Source: Tolypeutes matacus (Eukaryota; Chordata; Mammalia; Cingulata; Chlamyphoridae). From it: a DNA stretch of 64,000 nucleotides. Both the position numbers and the translations under genes were made by a program. The notes under the pieces were generated by a model that saw only the letters and a program-made list of their open reading frames with translations, was not told where the DNA came from and made no database searches. This document shows, piece by piece, positions 36,340-48,744 of this stretch. Within the stretch, counting starts at the first letter, position 1, and each line of letters starts with the position of its first letter. The stretch lies in NCBI GenBank assembly GCA_026826555.1, contig JAKSZT010053887.1, positions 68,420,019 to 68,484,018 of the forward strand. Direction: 5' to 3'.

Positions 36340-36954
36340 TGTAGTAGTCAGCTAAAGGGGTGCTGATGCAAAATACCAGAAATGGATTGGTTTTTATAAA
36401 GGGTATTTATTTGGGGTAGAAGTCCTGCTTTACCAGGCCATAAAGCATAAGTTTCTTCCCTCATCAAAGTCCATTGCCATGTGTTGGAGCAAGACAGCTG
36501 CCGACATTTGCAGGGTTCAGGCTTCTTGGGTTCCTCTCTTTCTGGGGCTGCGTTTTTCTCCGGGCTTAGCTCCTCTGTTTCCTCCACAAGATCAGCTGTA
36601 GACTTTGAGGCTCCCTAGGCTTTGCTTCTCTCCACAAGGCCAGCTGTAGACTATCAGGTGAATGGCTTGTCTCTATCCTGGGACCTTCTCTCCTTCCTCA
36701 CAACCAAGCTCTCTTACTTCCCAGGGCTTCAGCACAAGACTTCAACATCAAAACTTCTCTCTCTGTCTTTTGCCTTGACTTTTATATTTGATTCCCCCAC
36801 CCACCAAGGAGTGGGCCTCAACGCCTTACTAACGTGGCCCAGTTAATGCCCTAATCATAACTTAATCATGCCCAGATTAGCAGACCAGTTTGCAAGCATA
36901 ATCCAATATATATTTTTGGAATTCATAATTACATCAAACTGCCAAATGTCTACA
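36340..36954 (-). mobile_element. Solo MaLR-like LTR (family 1) with 5-bp TSD
   Basis: 615 bp, TG...CA ends on the minus strand (TGTAGACATTTGGC... to ...CTGACTACTACA). It is flanked by the exact 5-bp duplication CACAT at 36335-36339 and 36955-36959, the length expected of MaLR/ERV-L integration. It sits inside the L1-D 3'UTR, so it is younger than L1-D. Compared with the 41765 copy it carries an extra partial repeat near 36590-36660 (the GGCCAGCTGTAGACT word occurs twice as AGATCAGCTGTAGACTTTG and GGCCAGCTGTAGACTATC). Solo LTR with no internal genes. Confidence 0.85.
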
Positions 36955-37149
36955 CACATTATAGTGAGTAACAACTGGTTCATGAATGGGAATGTTGCTG
37001 CAAAGGGTAGTCTAGGTATGTAAATGTCAATTGAAAGAAACTTAAAGAATAATCTAGGGACTGAATAACATAGTAAAGCCTGAGGTGGATGAGAATTGTG
37101 GTTGATGGTACAGATGCAAGAGTGTCCTTTGTGAACTAGAGCAGATGTA

Positions 37150-38470
37150 CATCACTATTGCAGGTTGGTAGGAATTTGGAGAATCATGAGAAAAATGCAA
37201 CTAGTGTGACCTATATACTGTGGTTAACAGCAATACTGTAATATTCATGCATCTATGCCAAAGATGGACTGTGTTGATAATGGGGGAGTATGGAAATAGT
37301 GTGCCAATGTACGCTATGGACCACGGCTGGTGGTAACAGTCTGATGATATTATCTCATAATCTGTAACAAATGTTCCACCACAGTGTGATATATTGATAG
37401 AGGGGTGTTGTATAGGAATTCTGCAAATGTGCATGATTGTTTTGTAAGTTTACAACTTCTTTAATATATATTTTAAAAAAAATAGTAGGGTGGGTTGGGG
37501 AGAAAATACACCAGATATAAGATAGGGACTATAGTTAGTAGTAAGATTTTGATGACATTCTTTCATAATTTGTAACAAATGTCTCACAACAATGCAAGGT
37601 GTTGGTGGTGGGTTGATGTATGGGACCCCTGTATGATGTTATCTTTGTTTGCTTTGTAAGTTCACAACTTTTTCTATGTACTTACTGTTTATGTATGTTT
37701 ATATATAAATGATATGAAAATCATCATCATCATAATAATAAGGTGGGTTAGAGAAAAATACATGAAATGTAAGATACTGTGGTTAGTAGTAATTTTTTAA
37801 AGGATTTATTTATTTATTTATTTATTTATTTATTCATTCATTCATTCATTTATATTTATCCCCCATCCCACCCTATGGTTCTGTGTGCACATTGTTTGCT
37901 CACCTTCCCCAGAAGGCACCGGAACTGAAACCAGGGCCTCCTACATGGGATGCAAGTACCCAATGGCCTGAGCCACATCCAGTCCCTGTGGGCTAAGGCC
38001 TTTGCTGGCTTGTGGCATCTGCTCATTGCGTTGGTGCAGCAACTAGCTCGTTAAGTCTGGGTGCGGCCTGTGGGCATCTAGCTCGTTGCAGCGGGTACAT
38101 TGACTAGCTTATTGTGGCAGGTGAAACATCTAGCTTTTTGTGGCGGGTGTGACATCTAGCTTGTTGCAGCGGGTGCAGTTTCTGCTCATCTTCTTCAGGA
38201 GACACTGGAAGCCGAACCCAGGAACCTCCATGTGGAAGGCAGGTGCCCAACTGGCTGAGCCACATCCACTTCCCTGTAGTAATATTTTGAGAAGGGTTTT
38301 TCATCATTAGTTAAAAATGTTTCACAACAATGCAAGGTATTGGTGGTAAGGTGAGGTATGAGAGCCCTGAATGATGCTTTGTATATTTGTTTTGTAAGTT
38401 CACAACTATTACCATACACTTATTGTTTATGTATGTTTATGTGTGAGTGATATACCTCAATAAATTTTTA
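37150..38470 (+). repeat. Three tandem units in the L1-D 3'UTR
   Basis: The word series TAACAAATGT-CAC-ACA-TG, then TTTGTAAGTT-ACAACTT, occurs three times, at 37357, 37565 and about 38303. The AGGGTGGGTT/AGGTGGGTTA word starts units at 37487 and 37741, a period of 254 bp. The first interval is shorter (208). The third unit is split by the DAS SINE; removing its 490 bp (with one TSD copy) gives a spacing of about 248. Each unit ends near a TATGTATGTTTATAT-type word. 3'UTR repeats of this kind are a property of the L1 lineage, not of the host site. Confidence 0.75.
37799..38275 (-). mobile_element. Dimeric DAS SINE with an internal minisatellite, inserted in the L1-D 3'UTR
   Basis: On the minus strand the first tRNA-like head is at 38275 to about 38205 (GGAAGTGGATGTGGCTCAGC; B-box-like CTGGGTTCGGC). 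A GC-rich linker holds five related units of about 26 bp (38041-38172, core CTAGCT-TTG). A second head follows at about 37995-37925, and an (ATTT)n/(ATTC)n tail at 37803-37853. The TSD is GTAGTAATTTTTT at 37786-37798 and GTAGTAATATTTT at 38276-38288, one mismatch in 13. It splits the third L1 3'UTR unit. Confidence 0.85.
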
Positions 38471-38585
38471 AAAACTGGAAAAAGTGAAAAGGAGAAGAGC
38501 ATTTATAAGGGAAAAGAGATAACAAATAATATAAAATTAAATAAAGAAAATAAAAAAATATTAGATGATCAGCCTTGTGGGTACA

Positions 38586-39244
38586 TGTGACAGTTTGAAG
38601 TTCTTTGATGAATCCCAAAAGACAATGTTCTTAAACTAATCTATTCTTGTGGGAATGGTATCTACTGGTTGCATTAGATTCACTTTAGATCACTTGATTA
38701 GAGTGCTTTTGATTGGACTACATCAGTGAGGTATGAATCAGGTTGATTCTCTGCGCTCTTGCTAGGTCTTTTTTAAACAGAGACACAGAGTGAGACACAC
38801 AAAGAAAAGAAGTTGCCTTTTTTGCTCCTGCCATGTGAGAGAGAGGACTGCAGGAAACAGAGAAACACAGAGAGGCTGAAAGAGGTCCCAGAGTCTGGAA
38901 TCAGCAAAGCACAGAGGCATGGAAAGAGACCCTTAAGGGTTTGGGCCCACAGAGCAGCTCAAGCCTGAAGAGGTGAACCAAATGCCTGCTCACCCACATT
39001 TGAACTCCAGGAAGTGGCAGATTCTGGAGGGGAAAGCAGGTACCTTAGCAGAGATTGGCTGCCATCTTGCTTTGCCACATGGCAGGACATCAGGATCACC
39101 AGCAGCTAACTTTGGTGAGAAAGCATCTCTGATAATGCTTTGATTTGGACATTTCACAGTCTTGGAACTGTAAGATTTTCTCCTAATACAATTCCCCTTA
39201 TAAAAGTCTACTCATTTCTGGTACTTAGCATCGGCAGCCTGTGG
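38586..39244 (+). mobile_element. MaLR-like LTR (family 2), plus strand
   Basis: About 660 bp starting TGTGACAGTTTGAAG, with the conserved word GCTGCCATCTTGCTTTGCCACA at 39057-39078 typical of this LTR group, and an end near CAGCCTGTGGCA. The 3' end is diverged and no exact 5-bp TSD was found, so the right limit is approximate. The 5' start is similar to family 1 in sense orientation, so the two families are probably related. No internal genes. Confidence 0.6.
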
Positions 39245-41759
39245 CAATAGTCATGAAAAGTTTATGGTAAGAGAAAAAGAGAAAACAGAGGATAGGGAAT
39301 TTTTGTTCCAAAGAATTAAAAACTTCCAGATTAAAACAATAAACTGACTTAAGATTCAAGATCAAGACCACCACCAAATGTCCATTATAATAAAAAAAAA
39401 AAAAAATACACACACATACAAATACAGATATGCATACACAGATGTACATGTATCTAATGAAATATGCATCACAGATGTACATATACACATATCAAGTTAT
39501 GTCACTGAGAAAGTTAAGTACACCATAGATTATAGATTAATGGGGGAAAAGCCACTTAAGAATTTGAATGAGAAAGGTGTTAGACTTCTCAGCAGCATCA
39601 ATAAAAGACAGTGGAATTAATGCCTCTGAATTTCTGAGAATATATTATTTTCAATTTATAAAGTTTGATTTACAAATTGTTATTGAAGAATTATAAAACA
39701 TTTCTTTTTTATTCTTAGCTAATGAAGATGTGTTTTGTCAACAAACTTAAGAACTGAAAGAAGTGGTATCCATTAAATAGGAAACCATAGGAATTATGTA
39801 TCATGTGTGTACAGCAACCAGAACATAATGAGAACAGTGGAGAGCTAGCTGGATGAGAAGTCTCTGAAAAAGAAACTTGAATCAAGAGATCCTCTTATGT
39901 GTCTTAAGGTTGCAAACCTTGTTAGATATTTGACAGATCTATTGAACATTTGGGAAAACATACATATAAAATATAAAAATTCAAGGAGGTGATTATTAAA
40001 TCTATGGAATTCAAATTAAAAATAAGTGTAATATACAATTAATTTTTGTTTTAGCTTTCTTTGTTCAGAATTAAATGATGGCCATATATAACCAAAAAAT
40101 GATTACACATGTCTATTAGGAAGATGGATGAAGAGGGATGGGAAGAGATGGTACAGTAGTAAGAATGCTGAAGCCTCAATATCTATGAATAATATAAGTA
40201 GATTCTGCAATATGAGCTAATTACAACACATTTTATGGACAAAACTCTCAGAAGAAACATCTGGCTTAAAATAGTTAAAGGCCAGTATCTCTTGGGAGTG
40301 AGGATGGGTGCCAGGCAGGAGATTAGTTTTTTATTATAGCTTTGTGGAAATAGTTGCTGTAATTTTAATCTATATGAATATATTAATATGATAAAGATAA
40401 AAAAAATAAAAGAAATGAAACAAGGATCTTTGCTTAAGAAGTTATATTTCAGAAGAAGCTTTCTTGGAACAAGAATACTTTGGTAGTATTTTATAAGAAA
40501 TGAGAATAAGTGATTATTCTTAGTACCTTATGCTGATTCTGTTGCATTTAATTAATCCTGCTGATTAAAACAAACACCAAACCAAACTGAAACAAAACAA
40601 AACAAAAATGCCTCAAAGCATTGTGGTAACATGAATATGTAGATAAGGTAAATGCCAAATTGTCATTAATTGATTGGCATTTATATTTCAGTGCTAAATT
40701 TAACTTAATTTGATTGACAACAAAATATTAGTAATTATGCTTTCAAACAAAGAAAATAGATTTAATAAGGATTAAAATAGGTAATGTAAGAAATAAAATA
40801 CCTAGTTTATATTTATACTTACATAAGTAATATCCTTTATTCCTTTTTCACTTTCCCTTGATACCTTATTTGCATTTTTCTAATAATTACATTTATAATA
40901 CTGAATTTACCTTGGTGGCTTAAGAACTCTAATCTCATTATAACTAGGGTGCTATTCCTAAATTCTCTGCTGACCTACAAACATTGGAAATTCAGTGTAT
41001 TAAATGTTGTACAAACAATTTATTTTTTTGTGAACTACTGACTGTCCTCCTTGGAGTGGATATTCTTACATTCAACTCAAAAATATGCAGAATACAATCC
41101 ATGGATAAAGTACTATGTTGGTTGTTGCAGGAATGACGGTATTAGTAAGACTTGCTAAGCCAGATTGTCTTCAATATGCTGTGTATTGGGGACTGTAGGA
41201 GATCAGAAAACATGCATAGCATACAAAGAGCTTCAGTACTATTAATAATGTTCTTTTACTTAAACTGTTAGTTCAGAGGCCTTGATTACATTAATATCTT
41301 TACCTATCTCTATATTTTTGTGTATATCCTATTTTTATACAATTTCAAAAGAAAAGAAAAACACAGCAAATAAAATATACAGCATGTAGAACAGGATTGT
41401 ATATACTTTAATGATTGAGATAAGCAAGGATAAGCAATAAAATAGAACCAAATACAATATATAAGTGTTGGTAAGTAGATAGAGGCTGTGTGATGATGTA
41501 GAACGGACTATTGAATAGCAAGCTGATAAAAAGATTATTAGTTTGGAAAGCAAAAGAATAGCCACTTGAAGCTTCTGAGGAATAAAATATCATAATTGAA
41601 ACTTCATCCTGTTGTGGTTCAGATCAGCCTTACCTTACTTTAATCTCACCAAAGAATCAAAGAAACCATTATAACTTAACTGGGATATTCGACTTTCTTC
41701 CGCACCAGCAAATGATACCTTCAGAGCTCTCATAACACAGGATGAAGTTAAGTCCCTGG
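39245..41759. other. AT-rich single-copy-looking region
   Basis: No gene or confident repeat. A purine-rich tract (39388-39405) is followed by dispersed CA/TA words to 39490. A CAAAA tandem lies at 40585-40606. ORFs of 61-87 codons here are low-complexity or chance. Confidence 0.45.
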
Positions 41760-41764
41760 GCATC

Positions 41765-42296
41765 TGTATTAGTCAGCCTAAGGGGTGCTAATGTGATATA
41801 CCAAAAATGGGTTGGTCTTTATAAAGGGTAATTATTTGGGGTAGAAGTCCACAGATAGCAGGCCATAAAGCGTTGTTTCTTCTCTCACCACAGTCCATTG
41901 CTATGTGTTAGAGCAAGACAGCTTGCCGGCATTTGCCAGGGTTCAGGCTTCTTGGGTTCCTCTCTTCCTGTGGCTGTGTTTCTCTCTGGGCTTAGCTCCT
42001 GGTTCCTCCACAAGGTCAGCTGTAGACGATCAGGGGAATGGCTTGCTTCTTTCTCCTGGGGCCTTCTTCCCAACATCAAAGCTGCTTCTCAAAAGACTGC
42101 TTCAACTCTGTTCTTGCCATGCCTTTTATATTTGATTCCCCACCCACCAAGGGGTGAGGCTCAATGCCCTACTGATGTGGCCCAGTCAATGCCCTAATCA
42201 TAAATTAATCATGCCCAGATTAACAGATCAGTTTACAAGCATGATCCAATTATATTTTTGGAATTCATAATTACATCAAACTGCCCAACTGCAACA
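41765..42296 (-). mobile_element. Solo MaLR-like LTR (family 1) with 5-bp TSD
   Basis: 532 bp. On the minus strand it starts TGTTGCAGTTGGGCAG and ends CTGACTAATACA. The exact 5-bp TSD GCATC lies at 41760-41764 and 42297-42301. This is the cleanest of three family 1 copies (others 5702-6269 and 36340-36954), all on the minus strand. ORFs of 60-99 codons in it are on both strands and unshared, so not genes. An ordinary solo LTR. Confidence 0.9.
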
Positions 42297-42301
42297 GCAT
42301 C

Positions 42302-45149
42302 TAATTGTTCAAATTCATTACAGGCAACCCTACTATAGGTAATGCATCTCATTGGCAATTTCCTATCCAGAACCCACTAAAATTGCAAATAAACTATGAA
42401 AAAAACCACAACTGGCTATAGCAATAACTCCCTTTCCTGGTTCATCTTTCAGTAATCTTCTATGCTAAGTATATCACTGGTAAAATTCTGTCTCTCTACC
42501 CAGATTCTACTTCTATGGTCTATCTCAATATCAATGTTGGCATCCACTTCTGCTAACCAGAAATGCAAGTCCTTTCATTAATTGGATACCGTATATTATC
42601 TTGATTACTACAATGTCCTCCCTGTATCCATCTCCCTGACTCCATATTTGCCCATTCCAATTCATTCTCCTTCTTATCTGCTTATTATAGACTTCTACTA
42701 ATACTTGCCTGATAATGTCATTATTATCCATAACATTCTAAAAATATTGTTTGTTACAACACACACTGTGTTGTAGGCTCTGATTTCTCCAATAAATATT
42801 TCAAGAAATACTCTCTTAAATAGTTAACCTGAAATCACAGGTCAATTAGCTTTTCTTTAATGTTATTTATGTTTTATCAGGTATTTTGGGGGGTGTTAGG
42901 TTTATTATTTCAAGTATTAATCAGAGAATCCTATTTAAGGTAATGATAATATAGCATATATTTATGAAAAAAGATATTACAATAACAAATTCTAAAATAA
43001 TAACTAAAAAATGAATTATAAATAAAAATTTACAAGAAATATATTCCTGATATGCAGGAAACACTTTTGATCACTCATGCACTTTCAAAAGTTCATGAGG
43101 ATTAAACACGGAGTCCTAACATAAAACGAAGACACTTTCACCAGCACAAGGGTGGTCAGAAAAGCCCAAGAGAGAACTCATTCTCACCAAGAAAGTTAAT
43201 GCCCAGACCTAAACCTAGGAAACTTTAGCCACAAAGAACAGAAATGGCTATTGGCCATAATTAAGATGGTATTAATTAAAGCAGATGTCCTTAGGGAATT
43301 TAAGGATTTTTTTAAAACCCAGTATGAATTCCAGAATCATTGAGACTGTGTTCATGCCCAGATTCTAACAATTAGCTCTATGACAGAGAACAAGTGACTT
43401 AATATATTCAAAGTTCACATTTCTCATGTGCTAAAGTAGGAGTACACATAGAGATTTTACAAAGATTGAATAAAAATACTAAACCTAAAGCATGTTTCAA
43501 AATGTCTGGTTATCTTAAGTGTTAATACAATGAGCTAACCCTATTAAGGTCAGGAATAGAGACAACATGGTCTCTAGCAGGATCCATTAGTATCCAGATA
43601 TAATCACTGGAAATCATTTCTTCACTCAAGAAAAATGCTAAAGTTTGATTAGTTTTTTTTCTTTTTTAAAAAAATCTCACAGATATATTAAATAAAATCA
43701 GGGAGAGGAGGTAAGTTACAGTAGTTATCAAAATAACTATGCCCAACTCTGGGCCTATTAAGATGAAAGGGATAAGGACATGTTTTTTGAAAACTAATTC
43801 TGAATTATCCAGATGGTCTCAATACAATATGTACCATCTACCATTATTTCCTTGAAGATCACAGATCCAAAACAAGATGAAAATCCACAGATTTTTCCAA
43901 TGAAAATTTTATGGCATTCAATATCTGCTGTAGAGCAAACTCATTACTTACTCATCTCCCACATCTTGAATGCTCACATAATCCTCCCGGCTTTAACCTC
44001 CCCCGAAGCAGGATCACTGCCTCTGCTAGCATGAGTCTGGTGTTCCTGGCTTAACTCAAATTTACTGGAGTTTGGATATGTCATAACAGCTTCTGTTATT
44101 ATTTATTTTGATCATCTCATTCACAATGGCATGTCAATAACTGATTTTATATTTCCAATTTATAAAGCTTTGAAAATTGCTATCACCACATCTGGATTAG
44201 CATTTTTATCGCAGGGAGGGTTTGGCATGTCTCAGATTTTCCACATACAGATATTATGATTTCATCATGAGTTTTGATCACTTCTGCCAGACTTATTATT
44301 TTTTCTGAATTAAAATTATTGAATGGATTTAACTCTATACCTCTCTTAATACTCAATTAAGATGCCTTACTAGATCAAAAACAGACAATTAAAGAGACAT
44401 ATTACTTTTAAGAGGTTTTCAGGTCTCATTGATTTTTATTTTTAAAGCAAGTATAAATGATGCAAGCAGGAAGAGAACAACTGCTTTGGTGACTCAGGCC
44501 ATTACCTCATTGATGGGAACGTCTCCACAGTCAAGGCAACAATTATGCTTTTTCAGTTGCATAATGATGTTTTCTCACATAATGCCTTTTAAATTGTCAG
44601 GACTCCATGACACATTTTGGAAATATTCACATTTAATGGAAAAGACAGCATTCAGATCAGAATAATATTGAGGTGAAATATTTTGTTTATTTCTAACGTA
44701 ATTTTACTCATCACCTATCAAGCAAATCATCTCAAATTGGAACTTTTGGTGAAAAACTTGAGTTGGTTATAATATTTTTCACCTTGGGCATTATTTCTTT
44801 TAAATGTGCAGTGCTTTGATACACAATCATTAGCTGATGGGTATGTTCAGTATTGAGAATGTTATTTACCCACTGACAACTGACACGAATGAACTTGTAT
44901 CACTGATTACTCATGGAAATTTTTCTCTAAACAATAAATCAAAAATGTATTTTTTAAAAATGTTACTAATAATATAAATCAAAGCAGTGGAGTTTTTCAG
45001 TTTTCAGCATCCCTGAGACCATTTTATGGAAAGCAGAAACTTTTCACTGGACTGTTGTTAGCAGAGATAGCCAGTTACCTATCCAATCCCTCATCTCCCT
45101 TTCTTCCTTTTTAACAGAACACCTGTTTGTTTTTTGTTTGTTTTTAAAT
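42302..45149. other. AT-rich single-copy-looking region
   Basis: About 2.8 kb with no recognised gene. ORFs at 43813-44034 and 44429-44665 lack recognisable motifs. A T-rich/A-rich inverted patch is at 43651-43675. Confidence 0.45.
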
Positions 45150-45590
45150 TGCAGGTGATACCTCAGTTAAAGATAATGTTTTCTAATATCCTTCATAGTT
45201 AGCACAATTGAATTGGCTATATGACTAAGTTCTAGCCAGTGTTTGTGGAATGAACTTATATGAAGAATCTAAGAATGAGAAATACAATTACCGTTTTGCT
45301 CTTTGTGGCTTTTTCATGCTTTATATCTGATAAATCAAAGCAATGACAGAAGCTTCAGAAATCTTCGTATGTTCTGAGATGACTCTGAATCAATTCTACG
45401 TGTGTGATATTGTGTCGGAGAATCACAAAGAACAAAGCCCAGCTCATATTATCCTTGGACATCATAACAGCTCTGGACTGCCAATATCTGTATTGTTTTT
45501 ATATTGGGGAAATAAAACTTTATTTTGTGTACGCCATTGCAATTTGGTGTTTCAGATTTAAGAAGCCAAATTTAATCCTAAGTGAAACAC
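45150..45590 (+). repeat. Old LTR-like repeat
   Basis: The core TATATGACTAAGTTCTAGCC, a central variable part, and an AAATAAAACTTTATTTTG polyadenylation-type area at about 45507-45527 give it an LTR look. It resembles the fragment at 18846-19125. Family name not assigned. Confidence 0.4.
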
Positions 45591-46235
45591 TACCTATGGA
45601 GGTCAGAATTCAAAATATGTCACCCCAATCTTCCTACTCCCTAGTTATTCAAACACTATTCTAGCTACTGTTGTGAAGGCAATTTGCATTTATAAATAAG
45701 GTTAAAGATCTTAAAATAGGGAGATTATCTTGGATTATGTGGGTGGGCCCAATCTAATCACGTAAGACTAAAAGGCAGAGAAATTTCTCCAACTGGTGTG
45801 AGAATGATTCATTGAAAAAGGAAATGAAGCAAAGGGGGAGATTAGAGATATTCAAAGGGTGAGGATTCAACTCACCACCATTGAGTTGAGCCAGAGAATG
45901 CAGGTGGCCTCAAGAACCTGGGGATGATGTTGAGCTGGCATTCATCAACGAAACAGGGATATCCATACTACAACCTCATGGAAATGAATTATCACAACAT
46001 CCTGAATGATACCAGAAGCAAACAACTTCCCCAAGAGCTGCTAATAAAGAGCACAGGATCTTTGTTGACATTTTGATTTCAGCTTTCTGAGACTGAGCAG
46101 AGACTGCCATACTTCTTGTGAAATTCAAACAAGCCAACCCAGATTTCTAAGTTACAGAACTCTGAGACAATACATTCAGTTAGTTTTAAGCTGCTAAATG
46201 TGTGGTAATTTGTTACAGTAGCAATACATGAGAAA
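45591..46235 (+). mobile_element. MLT1-type MaLR LTR
   Basis: It carries the characteristic order of MLT1 LTRs on the plus strand: GGTGGGCCCAATCTAATCAC, then AGACTAAAAGGCAGAGAAAT, a GAGCCAGAGAATGCAGGTGG area, an AAGTTACAGAACTCTGAGA word, and the end AAGCTGCTAAATGTGTGGTA followed by TTACAGTAGCAATA near 46235. Highly diverged, so old and shared widely among placental mammals. Confidence 0.75.
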
Positions 46236-46440
46236 ATATTTAAAAATATGTTTAAAGTGAAAAATCAAATATGTTCCTTTATATGTACGTATAAAACAAT
46301 TCACAGGAAGTTTCAAAGCTTTTAAAATGACTGAATTAGCATAAAGTACATTATGTAGTCACAATGGAAGTAAACTAAATATAAGTAATAATATAATAAC
46401 TAAAAGCAACTCATATTTTTGAAAATTAAAAAATAGCTCA

Positions 46441-48168
46441 CGATGTGAAAGGGTTGACAATGCTGAAGTTGTGAATGTGAGTGGATTGAGGGGGGTGGGT
46501 TGGGTCATCTATGGAGCTGGGGGCAGGGGTGGAGGAAGGAAAGGTGAACTCAGGAGAGCCTAAGGACATGATTGAAAATACAACTGTGGGAGAGTTCTTT
46601 CAGTATCTGTGGCAGAGGAGGGTCATTGGTGCAAGGTGTCCAAGGTGGAGGGATGAGTCGGGCTGGATTCAACTGGGGCATGACTCTATAGAAAATAAAT
46701 TTGTTCATGTTGTCATAGGGTGTTTTCTAAGTGGGGGGAGACCCACACAATAACCAACGAAATTTTAAACTCCCATCCTATGTTCTCATATATAAGAATC
46801 TCTAGAGTATACCATCATTTCCTAATAAAAGAAAACAAACCAATATGCCAAGCCTTTGATATTAATGCTTATATTTATGGAAAGTTATTCTTGTAAAATT
46901 GAAACTTAGCCTAATAGTAACTAATGCTTAAGAGTTACCTCCTGAAAACCTCCTTATTACTCAAAAGTAGCCTCACTTTAAGCCAAACTCAGTAAATAAA
47001 CTCACTACCTTCTCCCTGACATGAGGCATGACTCCAGGAGATGAGCTCTCTGGCACCAAGGATTAATACCAAGTACCAACTAGCAATGCATTTGGAAAAT
47101 AATCTTGACCAAAAGGGAAAACATTAAATAAAAAAGAATTTTAATGGCTAAGAGACTACAAAGCGAGTTGGGGTTTCATGCTAGATGTTACACTTTTGAG
47201 CATATCAGGCAGCTATCACTAACTGCTACAGTAAACAAAACCTCAAACAGGGTTGTCACCCAGGGCTCTAAAAATGTCTGGACACTATAGGCAAGGCACA
47301 CAACTCCATGAAATCAGCACCCCATCGGTGGGCCTTATCTTGGAGTATATAATAATCTATCTCATTTATAATTTCCCTACATGTGATTCTTCTAGCCATT
47401 TTATTTGAATCTATAATTAACAGTATGTCCATTAAATATATGACCCAAAGATTTAAACCTTGCCTGGTCATATGCAGTTTGAGCCCTGAATCTCAGCAAA
47501 GTTGTGGTCAACACCTACTCTCTAGTTCATTGGACTTGCCCAGGACACCTAACAAAATAATGATAATTGGCAACCCCCATCCCAAAAAATAAAGAGCGCC
47601 TATAACTGCAAGCAAAACAGTTCCTTCCATCTGCCCCATAAGATCTAAGTTCCTTCTCAGTCTGAAGCTGAGCAGGCATCATCATCCCCAAATCCTCAAG
47701 ATTGAGGAATGAACAAACCTAAGAGGGGAATGCAAGCTGGGACCAAAGTAGACTTATTATTATTGTAGTAATGGAAGAGTTTGTAACATTGATATAAAGA
47801 TAGCAGTTACCAGAGGTTCTGAGGGGAAGAGGAGAGAAAAATAGGTGGAACATAGGGCATTTTTAGGGCATTGGAATTCTTCTGAATGATATTGAAATGA
47901 TGGATACAGGCCGTTATACATTTTGTCAAAACCTATAAAACTTTACAGTGCAAAATATAAACCGTAATGTAAACTATAGACCTTAGTTAGTAGCAATGCA
48001 TCTGTATTTGTTCATCAGTTGTAACAAATGTACCACAGTCATGTAAGATGTTTTTAAGAGGGGCAAGTATGGAAAGGAGGAGAAAATATTATATGCAAAT
48101 CCCCATATTTTGATGTAAATTTTCTGTAATCTAAAACTTCTCTAAAAATAAATTTTATTATAAAGAAA
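46441..48168 (+). mobile_element. Family R repeat, copy 3, longest copy (about 1.7 kb)
   Basis: Uninverted copy on the plus strand ending with AATAAATTTTATTA and an A-rich tail. The proposed TSD AAAAAATAGCTCA (46428-46440) and AAAAAATAACTCA (48169-48181) matches 12 of 13. If so, the element begins at 46441 and its first about 400 bp (G-rich, 46480-46560) are a 5' part absent from copy 1. Shared blocks with copies 1 and 2 begin near 46850. No long ORF spans it: it is either an L1 3' end with unknown upstream part or a non-autonomous passenger of L1. Confidence 0.6.
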
Positions 48169-48181
48169 AAAAAATAACTCA

Positions 48182-48731
48182 AATAACCTGTTGGTCAAGA
48201 AAGAAAAATAGAAATTAGAATATATTTTAACATAGTAGTTACCTACACTACATATTAAATATACAGAGTTATTTTAAATATATTCCAATGTGTAGAATGC
48301 AGCTGAAGAAAACGACTGAGATATTTGAGTACTTGAATTAGGTAGAAAAATATCAGCAAACAAATTAGAAAAATAAAAGGAACTAAAAATGATATAAAGA
48401 GAAATAATTGGGGGAAAAATATATACAAATATATACAATGCAGAGGATTGAGAAAAACAGATTCAGATTTTCTTAAAGCTCATAAAACTGGAAGGACATG
48501 AGAAAAAAAACGAATAACCACTCTCAAGAATTTGAAAGGAGATAATATTGAAGATATTGCAGGCAATGAAAAAATAGTAAGAGGAGATTAAAATAAAATC
48601 AAGCAAATAAATATGAAATATTTATTATTAGTTTCCTTTTCGTAGAAAATAATATAATTTGCCAAATTGGCTCAAAGAAAAGAAGCACTAAGTAGTTCTA
48701 TAATTATTTTTGTAGCTGTGTCAACAGTTTT
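48182..48731. other. AT-rich spacer
   Basis: Nothing recognised. An A-rich stretch spans 48360-48640. Confidence 0.4.
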
Positions 48732-48744
48732 AAAACATCTTTTC

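Larger units (their letters stand above)
34145..38470 (+). mobile_element. L1-D: old plus-strand L1 with internal deletion, carrying an LTR and a SINE
   Basis: In order: 5'UTR-like sequence (34145-34600), ORF1 C-terminal half (34610-35095), ORF2 start (35230-35482), then a sudden jump at about 35483-35510 to late ORF2 (35510-36235), and the 3'UTR (36235-38470). The 3'UTR has a MaLR-like LTR at 36340-36954, tandem units at 37150-38470 and a DAS SINE at 37799-38275. It ends with AATAAA at 38459-38464 and A-rich sequence. The missing block is most of the endonuclease and the RT. The 5' boundary next to L1-C is approximate. Confidence 0.75.

Noticed and set aside
37150..38470. CRISPR-like or satellite array
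   Set aside because: Units are about 250 bp, imperfect and contained in an L1 3'UTR, with one unit split by a SINE. There are no short direct repeats with unique spacers.
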